The notes: generated from the letters alone by a model not told the origin. DNA of 64,000 nt from Mesorhizobium kowhaii (GCF_003253745.1 NZ_MZXV01000085.1:1-64000); one strand, 5' to 3'. Positions 16,313 to 24,971 are shown, numbered from the stretch's first letter. Program-made: numbers and translations.

Positions 16313-16945
16313 ATGTACGACCAATCCAAGCTATCCGAGTTGATCCGGTTCTCCCGCATCGATGCGGGCTCCACCGTGATCGACGTGTACCCAGGCGACG
16401 GAGACTGGACGCGCCTCTTCTCCGACATCGTCGGACCAGAGGGGCGGGTCTACAGCTTCGTGCCGGCCGAAGTCGCCCACTTCAAGAACGATCCGGTCGG
16501 CCGCATGCGGACGCTTGCGAAGGAGCCCGGCCGAGAGAACGTCGAAGCAGTCTCGGCTGACCTCGTGGCTATCCCGGAGGCCACGCAACCAGCGGATGTG
16601 CTGTGGCTGCACCTGTTTTACCACGATCTCCACACCGCGCTGATCCAGGCCAGGGGCGCGACGGCGGCCCAGTTCAATCGAGCCGTCTACGAGCGGCTGA
16701 AGCCCGGTGGGTCGTACGTCATCGTAGACCACGCCGCCGCCGTCGGGGCGGGCACGAGCGACGCCCAGTCGCTGCATCGTATCGAGCCTGCATCCGTTCG
16801 GGAGGAGGTGGAGGCGGCCGGCTTCGTACTGGACGCGGAAAGCACCATCCTCGCGAACAAGGACGATTCGCGCTCGATCAAGGTCTTCGATCCCTCGATC
16901 AAAGGCGAGACCGATCGCTTCGCCTTTCGATTTTTGAAGATCTGA
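16313..16945 (+). CDS. SAM-dependent methyltransferase-like protein (COG4798 type)
   Basis: A 210-aa protein resembling the predicted methyltransferase family COG4798. VIDVYPGDGDWTRLFSDIVGPEGRVYSF corresponds to the SAM-binding motif I (family members show D..PG.G..T..L). DVLWLHLFYHDLH and LKPGGSYVIVDHAA match the later strands. COG4798 proteins often carry a signal peptide; this one does not. The ATG at 16313 follows an agggaga ribosome binding site. It is the last gene of the LysR-adjacent cluster and ends 18 nt before the left inverted repeat of the type I secretion cassette. Confidence 0.82.
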   Translation: MYDQSKLSELIRFSRIDAGSTVIDVYPGDGDWTRLFSDIVGPEGRVYSFVPAEVAHFKNDPVGRMRTLAKEPGRENVEAVSADLVAIPEATQPADVLWLHLFYHDLHTALIQARGATAAQFNRAVYERLKPGGSYVIVDHAAAVGAGTSDAQSLHRIEPASVREEVEAAGFVLDAESTILANKDDSRSIKVFDPSIKGETDRFAFRFLKI

Positions 16946-16962
16946 CACCTGGCCACAGCACC

Positions 16963-17043
16963 GCATCGTGTGGAGTCAGGATCCACTTTTAGTGATATTC
17001 GCGAAATGCCATTCCATGCAAATGCCATTGGCCGCCAGGACGC
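16963..17043 (+). repeat. left arm of ~80-bp inverted repeat flanking the type I secretion cassette
   Basis: About 85-90% identical to the reverse complement of 23157-23236. Exact shared blocks include GCATCGTGTGG, CACTTTTAG, and ATGCAAATGCCATTGG next to CCAGGACGC. The two arms lie just outside the adhesin/ABC/HlyD genes. A gactttttcaaca motif follows this arm and recurs, in the same direction, beyond the other arm. Confidence 0.8.
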
Positions 17044-17616
17044 AGACTTTTTCAACAATATCGACCCGAAGCGGACATCGATACGCGCGTCAATTCAGTG
17101 ACAAACGCGCCATCGTCTCGGATAAAGCGAGCTGGTAGCCGCCTATTCCGACTTGGGCGCGCGCTTGGCTTGGCGTGCGCCGAGTTTTGCCGGCCGGCTA
17201 TGACCGTACGGATGTTTTGACTCGGCTATTAACCGTTCCTCCAATTGGACGTTGACGCTTCTTTTCTACTAGGGTTAATAATGCCCTAATATAAGCGTCG
17301 CCTAAATCTGGCTCCTGAAAGGCAACCAACGAGCTAGGCGTCGCTATGGGGGGTAAGGGCAACGTAGCGTGGCGATAAATGTCGCCGCAGTCGTCATCAT
17401 TGAGCCACCACCCGTCTGCGAACAGCCGCCAAGCTTATGCTGGCTGGTCGTAGGGCGGTACGTTGGGCGGCTCCCTGGACGAAGCTGACAACCACCCCCC
17501 TACCGGAATTCGTCTGCCGATCGCACACCAATTTCGGCAGAAAGCAGTCAGTCGTTCATTACGGTCGATAAACAGATGTTGGGGCGTCTGTTCTCCAGAC
17601 AAACAGGGGGTTAAAA
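17044..17616. other. long leader upstream of the VCBS adhesin gene
   Basis: No gene is seen. It contains a sigma70-like promoter (17252-17280) and ends with an aggggg ribosome binding site about 8 nt before the adhesin ATG. If that promoter is used, the mRNA has an unusually long (~330-nt) untranslated leader. Confidence 0.5.
17252..17280 (+). promoter_or_regulatory. sigma70-type promoter candidate
   Basis: TTGACG (-35) at 17252-17257, a 17-nt spacer, then TTAATA (-10) at 17275-17280. It faces the VCBS adhesin gene about 330 nt downstream. Confidence 0.5.
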
Positions 17617-19884
17617 ATGGCTACTTCTCAAATCGCCGGTGCCGGTGGGACCACGACGTCGTTCTCCAACACGCCGCAGGCAGGTGACGACCTTTTTCTC
17701 TTTTCGGAAGATGCCACTGGCGTCCTGATCCTGAATGTCATGGCCAATGATCAGGGAGGCGCGGCCAAACTGCTCTACTCCATCGATGACGGAACGAGTG
17801 CATCGACCTCAACAAAGATAGCTGCTCCGACGGACCTGCTCGCGCGTGACGCAACATACTCCACTAATAGTCTAGGGCTCGTCGGGACCACTGACACGAG
17901 TGCTCTAGGTGCCCGTATCTGGATAGGTACTGATGGTGCGATCCACTACAACAAGGTGGATATAGATGCGCAAGTCCAGGCACTTGCGGAGGGGCAGGTT
18001 CTTTACGACAAACTGACCTACGCCATTCGGCTCGGTAATGGCACGCTGAGCTGGGCCACGACCTACGTTAAGTTCACCGGCGCCAACGACGCGGCGGTGA
18101 TCACGGTCAACGGCGCCGAGGACACCTCGGTGACGGAAAAGAGCGGTGTGGCCAACGGCACGCCCGGCGACGCGACGGCCGCGGGCGATCTCAATGCGAC
18201 CGACGTCGACAATCCGGCGACCTTCAACACGCAGACCGACGCAGCCAAGAGCTACGGCACGTTCTCGATCGGTGCGGACGGGACCTGGAGCTACACGCTC
18301 GACGACAACAATGGCGATGTGCAGGCGCTCAACACGGGCGGCACGCTGCACGAGCTGGTGACGGTCACGACGGCCGATGGCACGGCCAAGGTGATCGACA
18401 TCACCATCCATGGCGCCAACGACGCGGCGGTGATCACGGTCAACGGCGTCGAGGACACCTCGGTGACGGAAGCCTCCGGTGTGGCCAACGGCACGCCCGG
18501 CGACGCGACGGCCGCGGGCGATCTCAATGCGACCGACGTCGACAATCCGGCGACCTTCAACACGCAGACCGACGCAGCCAAGAGCTACGGCACGTTCTCG
18601 ATCGGTGCGGACGGGACCTGGAGCTACACGCTCGACGACAACAATGGCGATGTGCAGGCGCTCAACACGGGCGGCACGCTGCACGAGCTGGTGACGGTCA
18701 CGACGGCCGATGGCACGGCCAAGGTGATCGACATCACCATCCATGGCGCCAACGACGCGGCGGTGCTGTCGTCGGCCTCGGTCAACCTGACCGAGACCAA
18801 TTCGGCGGCCGACATCTCAACCAGCGGCACGCTGACCATCTCCGATGTCGACAGCCCGGCGACCTTCGTCGCCCAGGCCGCAACCGGCGGCAGCTACGGC
18901 ACCTTCGCCATCAATTCGGCGGGTGCCTGGACTTACACCGCATCCTCGGCCCACGACGAGTTTGTCGCCGGCCAGCATTACACCGAGAGCTTCAACGTGA
19001 TGAGTGCCGACGGCACCCACACCTCGGTCGACATCGACATCCTCGGCACTAGCGATGCCCCGCCGCGGTTTGCCCCGACGGATATCCAGCTCACGCCGAG
19101 CACCACGACGGACAATGTCAGTTTCGGCTCGTTCCAGTTCTCGGGAACACTGGCCGCGACCGATCCGGATCCCGGCAGCTTCATCTACAGCATCACCTCA
19201 CAATCGGACTCGGGACTGTTTTCAATCGCCGGCAATACGCTCAGTTCGACAGACCTCTCGCCGAGCAAGGCGTATTCCATCACCGTACAGGCAACCCAGG
19301 TCGGCGACCCAGGCGGAGCCCTCTATCAATATAGCGAGACGTTCCAGGTCCTCACCGGCAGCAATGGCAACTCGACTGATAACCTCAGCAACCCTGTGGG
19401 CGGCGACGACATCCTCTACGGCAATGGCGGAGCAGACTCGATCTTCGGCCTGGCCGGCAATGACACGCTATTCGGCCAAGGTGGCAACGACACGTTGAAC
19501 GGCGGAGATGGCAATGACCGCCTCGTCGGCGGCGTAGGCCCCGACACGCTCACCGGCGGGGCGGGATCCGACACATTCTACTACGGACCAACAGTCACGG
19601 ATTCGGCGCCAGGTGCCGGAAATTTCGACACCATCACCGACTTCGTGCACGGGGTCGACAAGATCGATCTATCCTCAATTGACGCGAATACGGGTAGCGG
19701 CGGTGATCAGGCTTTCCTGATCGGGGGGTCGAATATAGCCACCGTCGCCAACACCATCACGTGGTCGGAAGCCGGCGGCAACACCATTGTCCATGTCGAC
19801 GTCAACGGCAACACAACAGCCGATCTGCAGATCACCCTGACAGGTGTCGGGCTTGGACTTACGGCGAGCGATTTCGTGCTCTGA
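17617..19884 (+). CDS. VCBS-repeat / RTX type I secreted adhesin-like protein
   Basis: A 755-aa protein for export by the adjacent type I system. There is no Sec signal; the start matches a secreted-protein N-terminal domain (ANDQGGAAKLLYSIDD). VCBS repeats span about residues 154-475: two nearly identical 111-residue copies and a diverged third, each with GTFSI/A..G.W.YT and ending near I.GANDAA. A cadherin-like segment follows (~490-580). Calcium-binding nonapeptides GGxGxDxLx-like (GNGGADSI, GLAGNDTL, GQGGNDTL, GGDGNDRL) lie around 594-645. A C-terminal type I targeting region contains FDTITDFVHGVDKIDLSS and ends SDFVL, as in M10-type serralysin C-domains. No catalytic domain is visible; surface attachment or matrix function is inferred. 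Confidence 0.9.
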   Translation: MATSQIAGAGGTTTSFSNTPQAGDDLFLFSEDATGVLILNVMANDQGGAAKLLYSIDDGTSASTSTKIAAPTDLLARDATYSTNSLGLVGTTDTSALGARIWIGTDGAIHYNKVDIDAQVQALAEGQVLYDKLTYAIRLGNGTLSWATTYVKFTGANDAAVITVNGAEDTSVTEKSGVANGTPGDATAAGDLNATDVDNPATFNTQTDAAKSYGTFSIGADGTWSYTLDDNNGDVQALNTGGTLHELVTVTTADGTAKVIDITIHGANDAAVITVNGVEDTSVTEASGVANGTPGDATAAGDLNATDVDNPATFNTQTDAAKSYGTFSIGADGTWSYTLDDNNGDVQALNTGGTLHELVTVTTADGTAKVIDITIHGANDAAVLSSASVNLTETNSAADISTSGTLTISDVDSPATFVAQAATGGSYGTFAINSAGAWTYTASSAHDEFVAGQHYTESFNVMSADGTHTSVDIDILGTSDAPPRFAPTDIQLTPSTTTDNVSFGSFQFSGTLAATDPDPGSFIYSITSQSDSGLFSIAGNTLSSTDLSPSKAYSITVQATQVGDPGGALYQYSETFQVLTGSNGNSTDNLSNPVGGDDILYGNGGADSIFGLAGNDTLFGQGGNDTLNGGDGNDRLVGGVGPDTLTGGAGSDTFYYGPTVTDSAPGAGNFDTITDFVHGVDKIDLSSIDANTGSGGDQAFLIGGSNIATVANTITWSEAGGNTIVHVDVNGNTTADLQITLTGVGLGLTASDFVL
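18079..18744 (+). repeat. two tandem 333-bp VCBS repeat units
   Basis: Units at 18079-18411 and 18412-18744 match almost base for base over 333 bp. The differences are confined mainly to the GCC/GTC Ala/Val codon and to AAAGAGC versus GCCTCC after GTGACGGA. A third, diverged unit begins at 18745 with the same GGCGCCAACGACGCGGCGGT start. Near-identity implies a very recent duplication or ongoing gene conversion. Confidence 0.95.
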
Positions 19885-19890
19885 CCCGAA

Positions 19891-19923
19891 GAGGTGAGCC
19901 TGCGGATACGCACGGCTCACCTC
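19891..19923 (+). promoter_or_regulatory. intergenic mRNA hairpin between adhesin and ABC transporter
   Basis: A perfect 10-bp stem, GAGGTGAGCC (19891-19900) with GGCTCACCTC (19914-19923), over a 13-nt loop, 7 nt after the adhesin stop. No T-run follows, so it looks like an mRNA-stabilising or attenuating hairpin rather than a full terminator. In type I secretion operons such hairpins often keep substrate mRNA more abundant than transporter mRNA. Confidence 0.6.
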
Positions 19924-20054
19924 GCAGCTCGCCGATTGCAGATTCAGCTTACGCATTAAGGTTTACGCCAGGAATGCCGGCGGGGACGAACGATCAGAGG
20001 TAGTATCGGTTCCGGGCGTTCAGTTGGACAGGGGGGCGGTTCTCCGCTAGGTTT

Positions 20055-21752
20055 TTGAGCAACAATAAATCCCAAATCGTGAAGGACGCCCTCTTGGCGT
20101 GCCGCCATTATTTCATGATCGCGGCAGGGTTCAGCCTGGCGATCAATCTCCTCTATCTCGCCTCCCCCCTTTACATGCTTCAGATCTACGACCGGGTCGT
20201 GACCAGCGGCAGCGAAACCACGCTGGTGATGCTGACCATCGTGCTTTTGGCGGCCTTTCTGGCACTTGCCGGTCTCGATCTCATGCGTGCCAGAATCCTT
20301 ACGCGCGCAAGCGTGCGCCTCGATCGGCTGATTTCGGCAAGGATCGTGGCCGCGTCGGTCGAGACCTCATCATCAGGCGCATCGCAGAGCCAGCCGATAC
20401 GCGACTTCGACACGTTCCGGCAGGTTATCACAGGCAGCGGTATTCACGCGCTGTTCGACCTGCCTTGGTCACCCATCTATATCGGCATCATTTTCCTGCT
20501 GCACCCCTGGCTGGGATTTTTTGCGCTGGGCTCGTCGCTGCTGCTCGTCGCCATGGCGGTGATCAATGAATATCTGGTGCGCTGGCCGCTGAAGCAGGCC
20601 AACGACCTCGCGACGGCCAACTACAATTTCACCGAGATGAGCCTGAGGAACTCCGAAGTCATTCGCGCCATGGGAATGGTCGATGGTTTGCTCCGCCGAT
20701 GGGGACGCGACCGCAACCTGGCCCTTCGGCGCCAGGCGGAAGCCAGCGACCGCGCCGCTCTGATGTCGGGGGCGATCAGGTTTCTTCGCCTGACCATGCA
20801 GTCATTGATCCTGGGCCTCGGTGCCTATCTGGTCATCGAACGACAGACCACAGCCGGTTCCATGTTCGCGGCGAGCCTGTTACTGGGCAGAGGGCTGCAG
20901 CCCGTCGAACAGATCGTCGGCCTCTGGCGCAGCCTGATCCTGGCGCGCGCCGCGTTGGCGCGGGTGCGCAAGCTGGTCGACGGCAAAGCGGAAAACGAAA
21001 GATCGTTCAACCTGCCTAAGCCCACCGGCAAAATCTCGGTTGAGCAGGTCAGCTATGCCATTCCAAACCCCCAGAAAGTCCTGCTTCGGGAGGTATCGTT
21101 CCAGCTGGAGGCGGGCGAGGCGCTGGGAATTGTTGGCCCTTCGGGTGCCGGCAAGTCGACACTGGCCCGTCACCTCGCCGGCATAATGCAACCGAGCCGC
21201 GGCACCGTCAGGCTCGACGGCGCCGACCTCTCGCACTGGGGGCGCGACGCGCTCGGCGACCATATCGGCTACCTGCCGCAGGATATCGAGCTCTTCTCGG
21301 ATACCGTCGCCGCCAACATCGGACGCTTCAAGACCAACGTGGACCAGGAGGTGATCGAAGCCGCGCGATTGGCCGGTGTGCACGACATGATCATCCGCCT
21401 GCCGCAAGGCTATGAGACGCAAATTGGCGAAGGCGGTGCCGTTCTGTCGGGAGGCTACCGGCAACGCATCGCCCTTGCCCGAGCGGTTTTCGGCACGCCG
21501 AACCTGATCGTTCTCGACGAGCCAAGCTCCAATCTCGACGCCGATGGCGACCGCGCGCTGAGCGATTGCGCCATCGAACTCAAACGCCGCGGCAGCACGG
21601 TGATCATCGTGTCGCATCGGCCGAGCACGTTGGCAAATGTCGACAAGATCCTTCTGTTGCGGGATGGCGGCGTGGAAGCCTTCGGCATGAGAAACGAGAT
21701 CGTGGCACTTCTCAATCAACGCTCAGCTTCGATCGCGGTGGCTGCTCAATGA
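20055..21752 (+). CDS. type I secretion ABC transporter/permease (PrtD-type)
   Basis: A 565-aa inner-membrane exporter ATPase. The membrane domain occupies about residues 15-310, with hydrophobic segments near FMIAAGFSLAINLLYLASPLYML, LVMLTIVLLAAFLALAG, IYIGIIFLLHPWLGFF and LLLVAMAVI. The nucleotide-binding domain follows, with Walker A GPSGAGKST (~361-369), Q-loop YLPQD, signature LSGGYRQR, Walker B LIVLDEP and the H-loop SHRP. It powers export of the VCBS protein together with the HlyD-type adaptor. The frame starts at TTG 20055; no ATG/GTG is better placed. It is 14 nt from the next gene. Confidence 0.93.
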   Translation: MSNNKSQIVKDALLACRHYFMIAAGFSLAINLLYLASPLYMLQIYDRVVTSGSETTLVMLTIVLLAAFLALAGLDLMRARILTRASVRLDRLISARIVAASVETSSSGASQSQPIRDFDTFRQVITGSGIHALFDLPWSPIYIGIIFLLHPWLGFFALGSSLLLVAMAVINEYLVRWPLKQANDLATANYNFTEMSLRNSEVIRAMGMVDGLLRRWGRDRNLALRRQAEASDRAALMSGAIRFLRLTMQSLILGLGAYLVIERQTTAGSMFAASLLLGRGLQPVEQIVGLWRSLILARAALARVRKLVDGKAENERSFNLPKPTGKISVEQVSYAIPNPQKVLLREVSFQLEAGEALGIVGPSGAGKSTLARHLAGIMQPSRGTVRLDGADLSHWGRDALGDHIGYLPQDIELFSDTVAANIGRFKTNVDQEVIEAARLAGVHDMIIRLPQGYETQIGEGGAVLSGGYRQRIALARAVFGTPNLIVLDEPSSNLDADGDRALSDCAIELKRRGSTVIIVSHRPSTLANVDKILLLRDGGVEAFGMRNEIVALLNQRSASIAVAAQ

Positions 21753-21765
21753 CCTGGAGAGACCG

Positions 21766-23103
21766 TTGACCGACACAGCCCTCACCTATCGCAGCCTGCC
21801 CAGCGAAGCCGGCATTCCGGCGTCGGATTCCATTGGAGCCCCGGTCAATATCGGCGTGCTGATCATTGTCGCGTTTTTTGGCATCTTTGGCGGCTGGGCG
21901 GCCCTTGCGCCGCTGAACGGGGCGGTGCTGGCCGACGCGATCGTCAAGGTCGAAGGGAACCGAAAGAGCGTTCAACACTTCGATGGCGGAACGGTAAAGG
22001 AAGTACGGGTCAAGGACGGCGACATTGTCAAATCAGGTGAAATACTGGTGGTGCTGGACGACAGCAGGATTCGCTCCGAGTTCAATCTCTACGCTCAACA
22101 ATATGCGCTCTTGCGGGCCACCGACGCCAGGATTCGGGCTGAACTGGACGGCACCATGGCAGTTGCCTTCCCGAAGGATATTCTCAAGGAGCATGAGGCC
22201 TACCTCAAAGATGCAATGGCAAACCAGGTCGCCGACCTGGAAAGCCAGCGCGCATCAATGGCCGGCGCCACGCAGATCCTGCAGCGGCGGATTGCTGAGC
22301 TCGATGAACAGATCCAGGGAAAAGAGGCCCGCGTCGAATCGTTTCGGGCCCAGCTGCAATCGACCGTCGACGAGGGGGCCGGCTTGTCGAAACTCCTCAA
22401 GGCCGGGTTGACGACACGAACCCGCGTACTGGAACTGGACAGATCGGCCTCGGATTTGCGTGGCATGATCGACGAGAGCCTGGGCGCGATCGCAGGAAGC
22501 CGCCAGACGAAAGCCGAGCTGGAAAGCCAGATCGCGCAATTGACCAACGAGCGCAGGGCCAAGCTCTCGACCATGCTGATCGAGACGCAATCCAATCTGG
22601 CGGACCTGGTGCCAAAGATGTTTGCGGCCCAGGCCGCAGTGGACCGTGCCGAGGTTCGTTCGCCCTATGACGGTCAAGTGATGGATCTCAGCGTTTTCTC
22701 GACCGGGGCGGTCGTCACGCCGGGCCAGACAATTCTCGATATCGTGCCGGCGCAGAATTCCCTGATTGTTCAGGCGCAGATTCACGTCGAGGATATCTCT
22801 AACCTGCGACCCGACATGGCAGCCGAGGTTCGCTTCACGTCATACAAGCAGCGGTCGATACCCATAATTCACGGACGCATCACCCGCATTTCGGCGGATC
22901 GCATTACCGACAGCAAAACCGGGTTCCCCTACTACGTTGCCGACATAGTGGTCGATCCGGCGGAGTTGGCGGCGGTCCCACAGATCACACTTTATCCGGG
23001 CATGCCAGCGTCGGTCATGATCGTCACTGAGGAGCGCACCGCACTGGACTATGTTCTTGGCCCACTGCTTGTGTCGTTTCACTCCGCCTTCCGCCAGAAA
23101 TAG
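21766..23103 (+). CDS. HlyD-family type I secretion periplasmic adaptor
   Basis: A 445-aa membrane-fusion protein. It has a short cytoplasmic N-terminus and one membrane span (~residues 28-46, IGVLIIVAFFGIFGGWAALAPL). A lipoyl-like half follows (VEGNRKSVQHFDGGTVKEVRVKDGDIVKSGEILV), then long coiled-coil helices (about 80-290), the second lipoyl half (RAEVRSPYDGQVMDL) and beta-barrel (VVTPGQTILDIVP). It links the ABC exporter to an outer-membrane TolC-like channel that is not encoded here. It starts at TTG 21766 with ggagag ~6 nt upstream. Both transporter genes use TTG starts, which may lower transporter relative to substrate. Confidence 0.93.
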   Translation: MTDTALTYRSLPSEAGIPASDSIGAPVNIGVLIIVAFFGIFGGWAALAPLNGAVLADAIVKVEGNRKSVQHFDGGTVKEVRVKDGDIVKSGEILVVLDDSRIRSEFNLYAQQYALLRATDARIRAELDGTMAVAFPKDILKEHEAYLKDAMANQVADLESQRASMAGATQILQRRIAELDEQIQGKEARVESFRAQLQSTVDEGAGLSKLLKAGLTTRTRVLELDRSASDLRGMIDESLGAIAGSRQTKAELESQIAQLTNERRAKLSTMLIETQSNLADLVPKMFAAQAAVDRAEVRSPYDGQVMDLSVFSTGAVVTPGQTILDIVPAQNSLIVQAQIHVEDISNLRPDMAAEVRFTSYKQRSIPIIHGRITRISADRITDSKTGFPYYVADIVVDPAELAAVPQITLYPGMPASVMIVTEERTALDYVLGPLLVSFHSAFRQK

Positions 23104-23156
23104 TGGGCTTGGAGCCAAACACATTCGCGATTCGAATTTCGCGGCGTCGCGGTCCA

Positions 23157-23236
23157 GCGTCCTGGCTGCCAATGGCATTTGCATAGAATGGCGTTCCGCG
23201 AAGACCCTAAAAGTGAATCCTGATTCCACACGATGC
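23157..23236 (-). repeat. right arm of ~80-bp inverted repeat flanking the type I secretion cassette
   Basis: Reverse-complement partner of 16963-17043. It begins 53 nt after the HlyD stop. The sequence block gactttttcaaca recurs at 23284-23296, as it does beside the left arm, though in the same orientation rather than inverted. Confidence 0.8.
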
Positions 23237-23368
23237 GCTGCCGTGGGACAGGTTTCTATTATAGGTGCCGACTTTGCGGCTTGTCGGACTTTTTCAACAT
23301 CGGGTAATGGGCAGCGGCTCTTGTCGGAGACCGTTAGGATTGGCTCCGTCATTTGAAGAGGACCGACC

Positions 23369-23575
23369 GTGGAATATTTTGCAGACTTGTACATCTCGAT
23401 GGAAGAGACGCATGTGTGCGTTCTCGATCGCGAGGGAGCAGTCATCCACGACGCGAAGACGACGTCGACGGCTGAGGCGATCGTTGCATCGCTGGCGAAG
23501 GCACCGACTTGTCAACGGGTCGTGTTCGGGACCGGCCGCATGGCGGCTTGTCGAGGCGATTATCCCGAAAGCTGA
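23369..23575 (+). pseudogene. IS110-family transposase N-terminal remnant
   Basis: The frame begins MEYFADLYISMEETHVCVLDREGAVIH and continues to VVFGTGRMA, matching the first ~60 residues of IS110-family (DEDD, Piv-like) transposases. The homology ends and the frame degenerates near 23545. The family's first catalytic Asp, expected in G-I/L-D-I/V-S, is Tyr here (DLYISM). The remaining ~300 residues, including the Ser-containing C-terminal domain, are absent. The element is non-functional. Confidence 0.85.
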
Positions 23576-24227
23576 CGGACCGCTTCCGGCCCATTTCAGT
23601 CATCCCGATCGCGGGCCAGTGGGGCCGTTTCTGAGAGCAATATGTCGTTTCAGCGAGCGGCGATTGCCGATATCTCCGGCGCTCAGCAGGTTCGTCAAAG
23701 GGTGCAGTGACGCGAAATCGACGCTGCGTTGTGGGGCAGGGAAGGGCGCATGTCTTGCGCCGACAACGCCCTCGCAGGTCGCTGGCTATATTTGCGATCT
23801 ATCACCCGTCGCACGACGGTTGGGCAAACTCGCAAATCTATGATTTCAGGGGAAATTGGATCGAAGCGTGACCAACCGTGATCCACAATGGTCGTAGGGT
23901 GTCGAGCGGGATCGTTGTGCACCAGGATTATCGTGCTGTTCTGCTTCGAGACGAATTCTCCATTCAGATGCCCACCATCAGATGCCCACCATTAGTGAAT
24001 CTCGGTATCGGTGGCTGCGCCTCCATGATTTGAATCTGCAGAAGTCGAGGCCGAGGGGCGGGTAGCCGGCCGACGCCCTTAGTTCCGAGCGTCAAAACAC
24101 GGGCAAGAGTGATTGGGAACACCGATGACCAACCTTATTTGGGCATCCTGGGGCCCCGCTTCGCAGCGGACTTAGGCCCTTTGGTCCTTGGGGCAGGTGT
24201 GTCCGGAGTCTGAAGGTCCGCGAAATT
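23576..24227. other. degenerate intergenic stretch
   Basis: Likely debris beyond the IS110 remnant. A directly repeated agatgcccaccat (23966-23992 region) and the dispersed repeat at 24026-24077 are the only clear structures. No gene is supported. Confidence 0.4.
24026..24077 (+). repeat. dispersed repeat copy B
   Basis: Shares gatttga..ctgc, then gtcgaggc-gaggggcgg and tagccggc with 1704-1764 in the same orientation. It sits ~220 nt from the tRNA-Arg remnant. Confidence 0.5.
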
Positions 24228-24269
24228 CGCCGTACTTATTCACAAAAATATCGCAAAAAAAGTACGGCG
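24228..24269. repeat. perfect 10-bp inverted repeat next to tRNA remnant
   Basis: CGCCGTACTT (24228-24237) and AAGTACGGCG (24260-24269) with a 22-nt A/T-rich spacer. It sits 26 nt from the CCA end of the tRNA-Arg fragment. The symmetry and A/T-rich centre fit a recombinase or regulator binding site, or a bidirectional terminator. Confidence 0.6.
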
Positions 24270-24295
24270 CAAATTCGCTAAGCGTTTGAAAATGT

Positions 24296-24342
24296 TGGTG
24301 ATCCCGACAGGAATCGAACCTGTGACCTACAGATTAGGAATC
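24296..24342 (-). other. tRNA-Arg(CCT) 3'-end fragment (attachment-site remnant)
   Basis: Read on the minus strand, this is gattCCTaatc (anticodon CCT), the variable loop, a perfect T-arm (ACAGG, TTCGATT, CCTGT), CGGGATC, A and CCA, covering about 47 nt. The 5' acceptor GATCCCG and D-arm are not found upstream, and the anticodon stem mismatches on its 5' side. Loss of homology at the anticodon loop is the classic break-point of tRNA-targeting integrases, so this is probably an att site left by an integrative element. It is not expected to be a working tRNA. Confidence 0.7.
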
Positions 24343-24971
24343 AGAGGATGGGGATGCTCATTTGGAGCTCTTACCCGGTTCGCCACCGAATACGAGAACA
24401 TACGAAGGATATGGCTTGGCGAACCACCCTCTAACTGATTGATTTTGTTGAAAAGATGACGTCCCTCCGGGCCCACCATCAACTACAGCTTATTTCCCAA
24501 AAGCCAATCATCCTGGTTGCTGCAGGCGCTTTTGACTCGAACCCGAAGTCCGTCTTTCACGAGGATGACGTCAGCTTTGCGCCGCGAATCGGTCATTGCC
24601 CAGCCGATATCGTGATTTCGCCCTTTTTGCGCCGCCATCGCCCGCGCAACGTCCGAGATCGGGCGCAAAGCCGTCATGTGCGCTTTCACCTGAGAAAGTC
24701 CGCTTTGGGCGCGAAGCCGACATTGTTTTGATGGCGCGGCCTCAGATGAGCACCATCGGCAAAATAGCGAGTGGCCAATGCGGTCTCGGTACGGTAGGCG
24801 CCGGAAACAAGCCGACCTGGGCTGGCGAGTGAAATGGCCGCAATGGCGTGTCGCAGTTTGATAGTTATGCGTCTGCCAGCTGCATCGAGCGGCCTAGATG
24901 CTTTTCCATTTTTTCTGTGGGGATATCTGTGGGGGCGCCAAAGTCGGGATGCGCTAACACATTGTTTTTTC
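24343..24971. other. intergenic stretch with repeat debris
   Basis: No gene is supported. Motifs such as gtccgctttgggcgcgaagccgac (a string common between genes in rhizobia) are present near 24698. A gccgacttt-like block is the only structure seen. Confidence 0.35.

Noticed and set aside
18079-18744. Direct repeats as a CRISPR array
   Set aside because: Repeats are 333-bp in-frame protein units without spacers; no cas genes.
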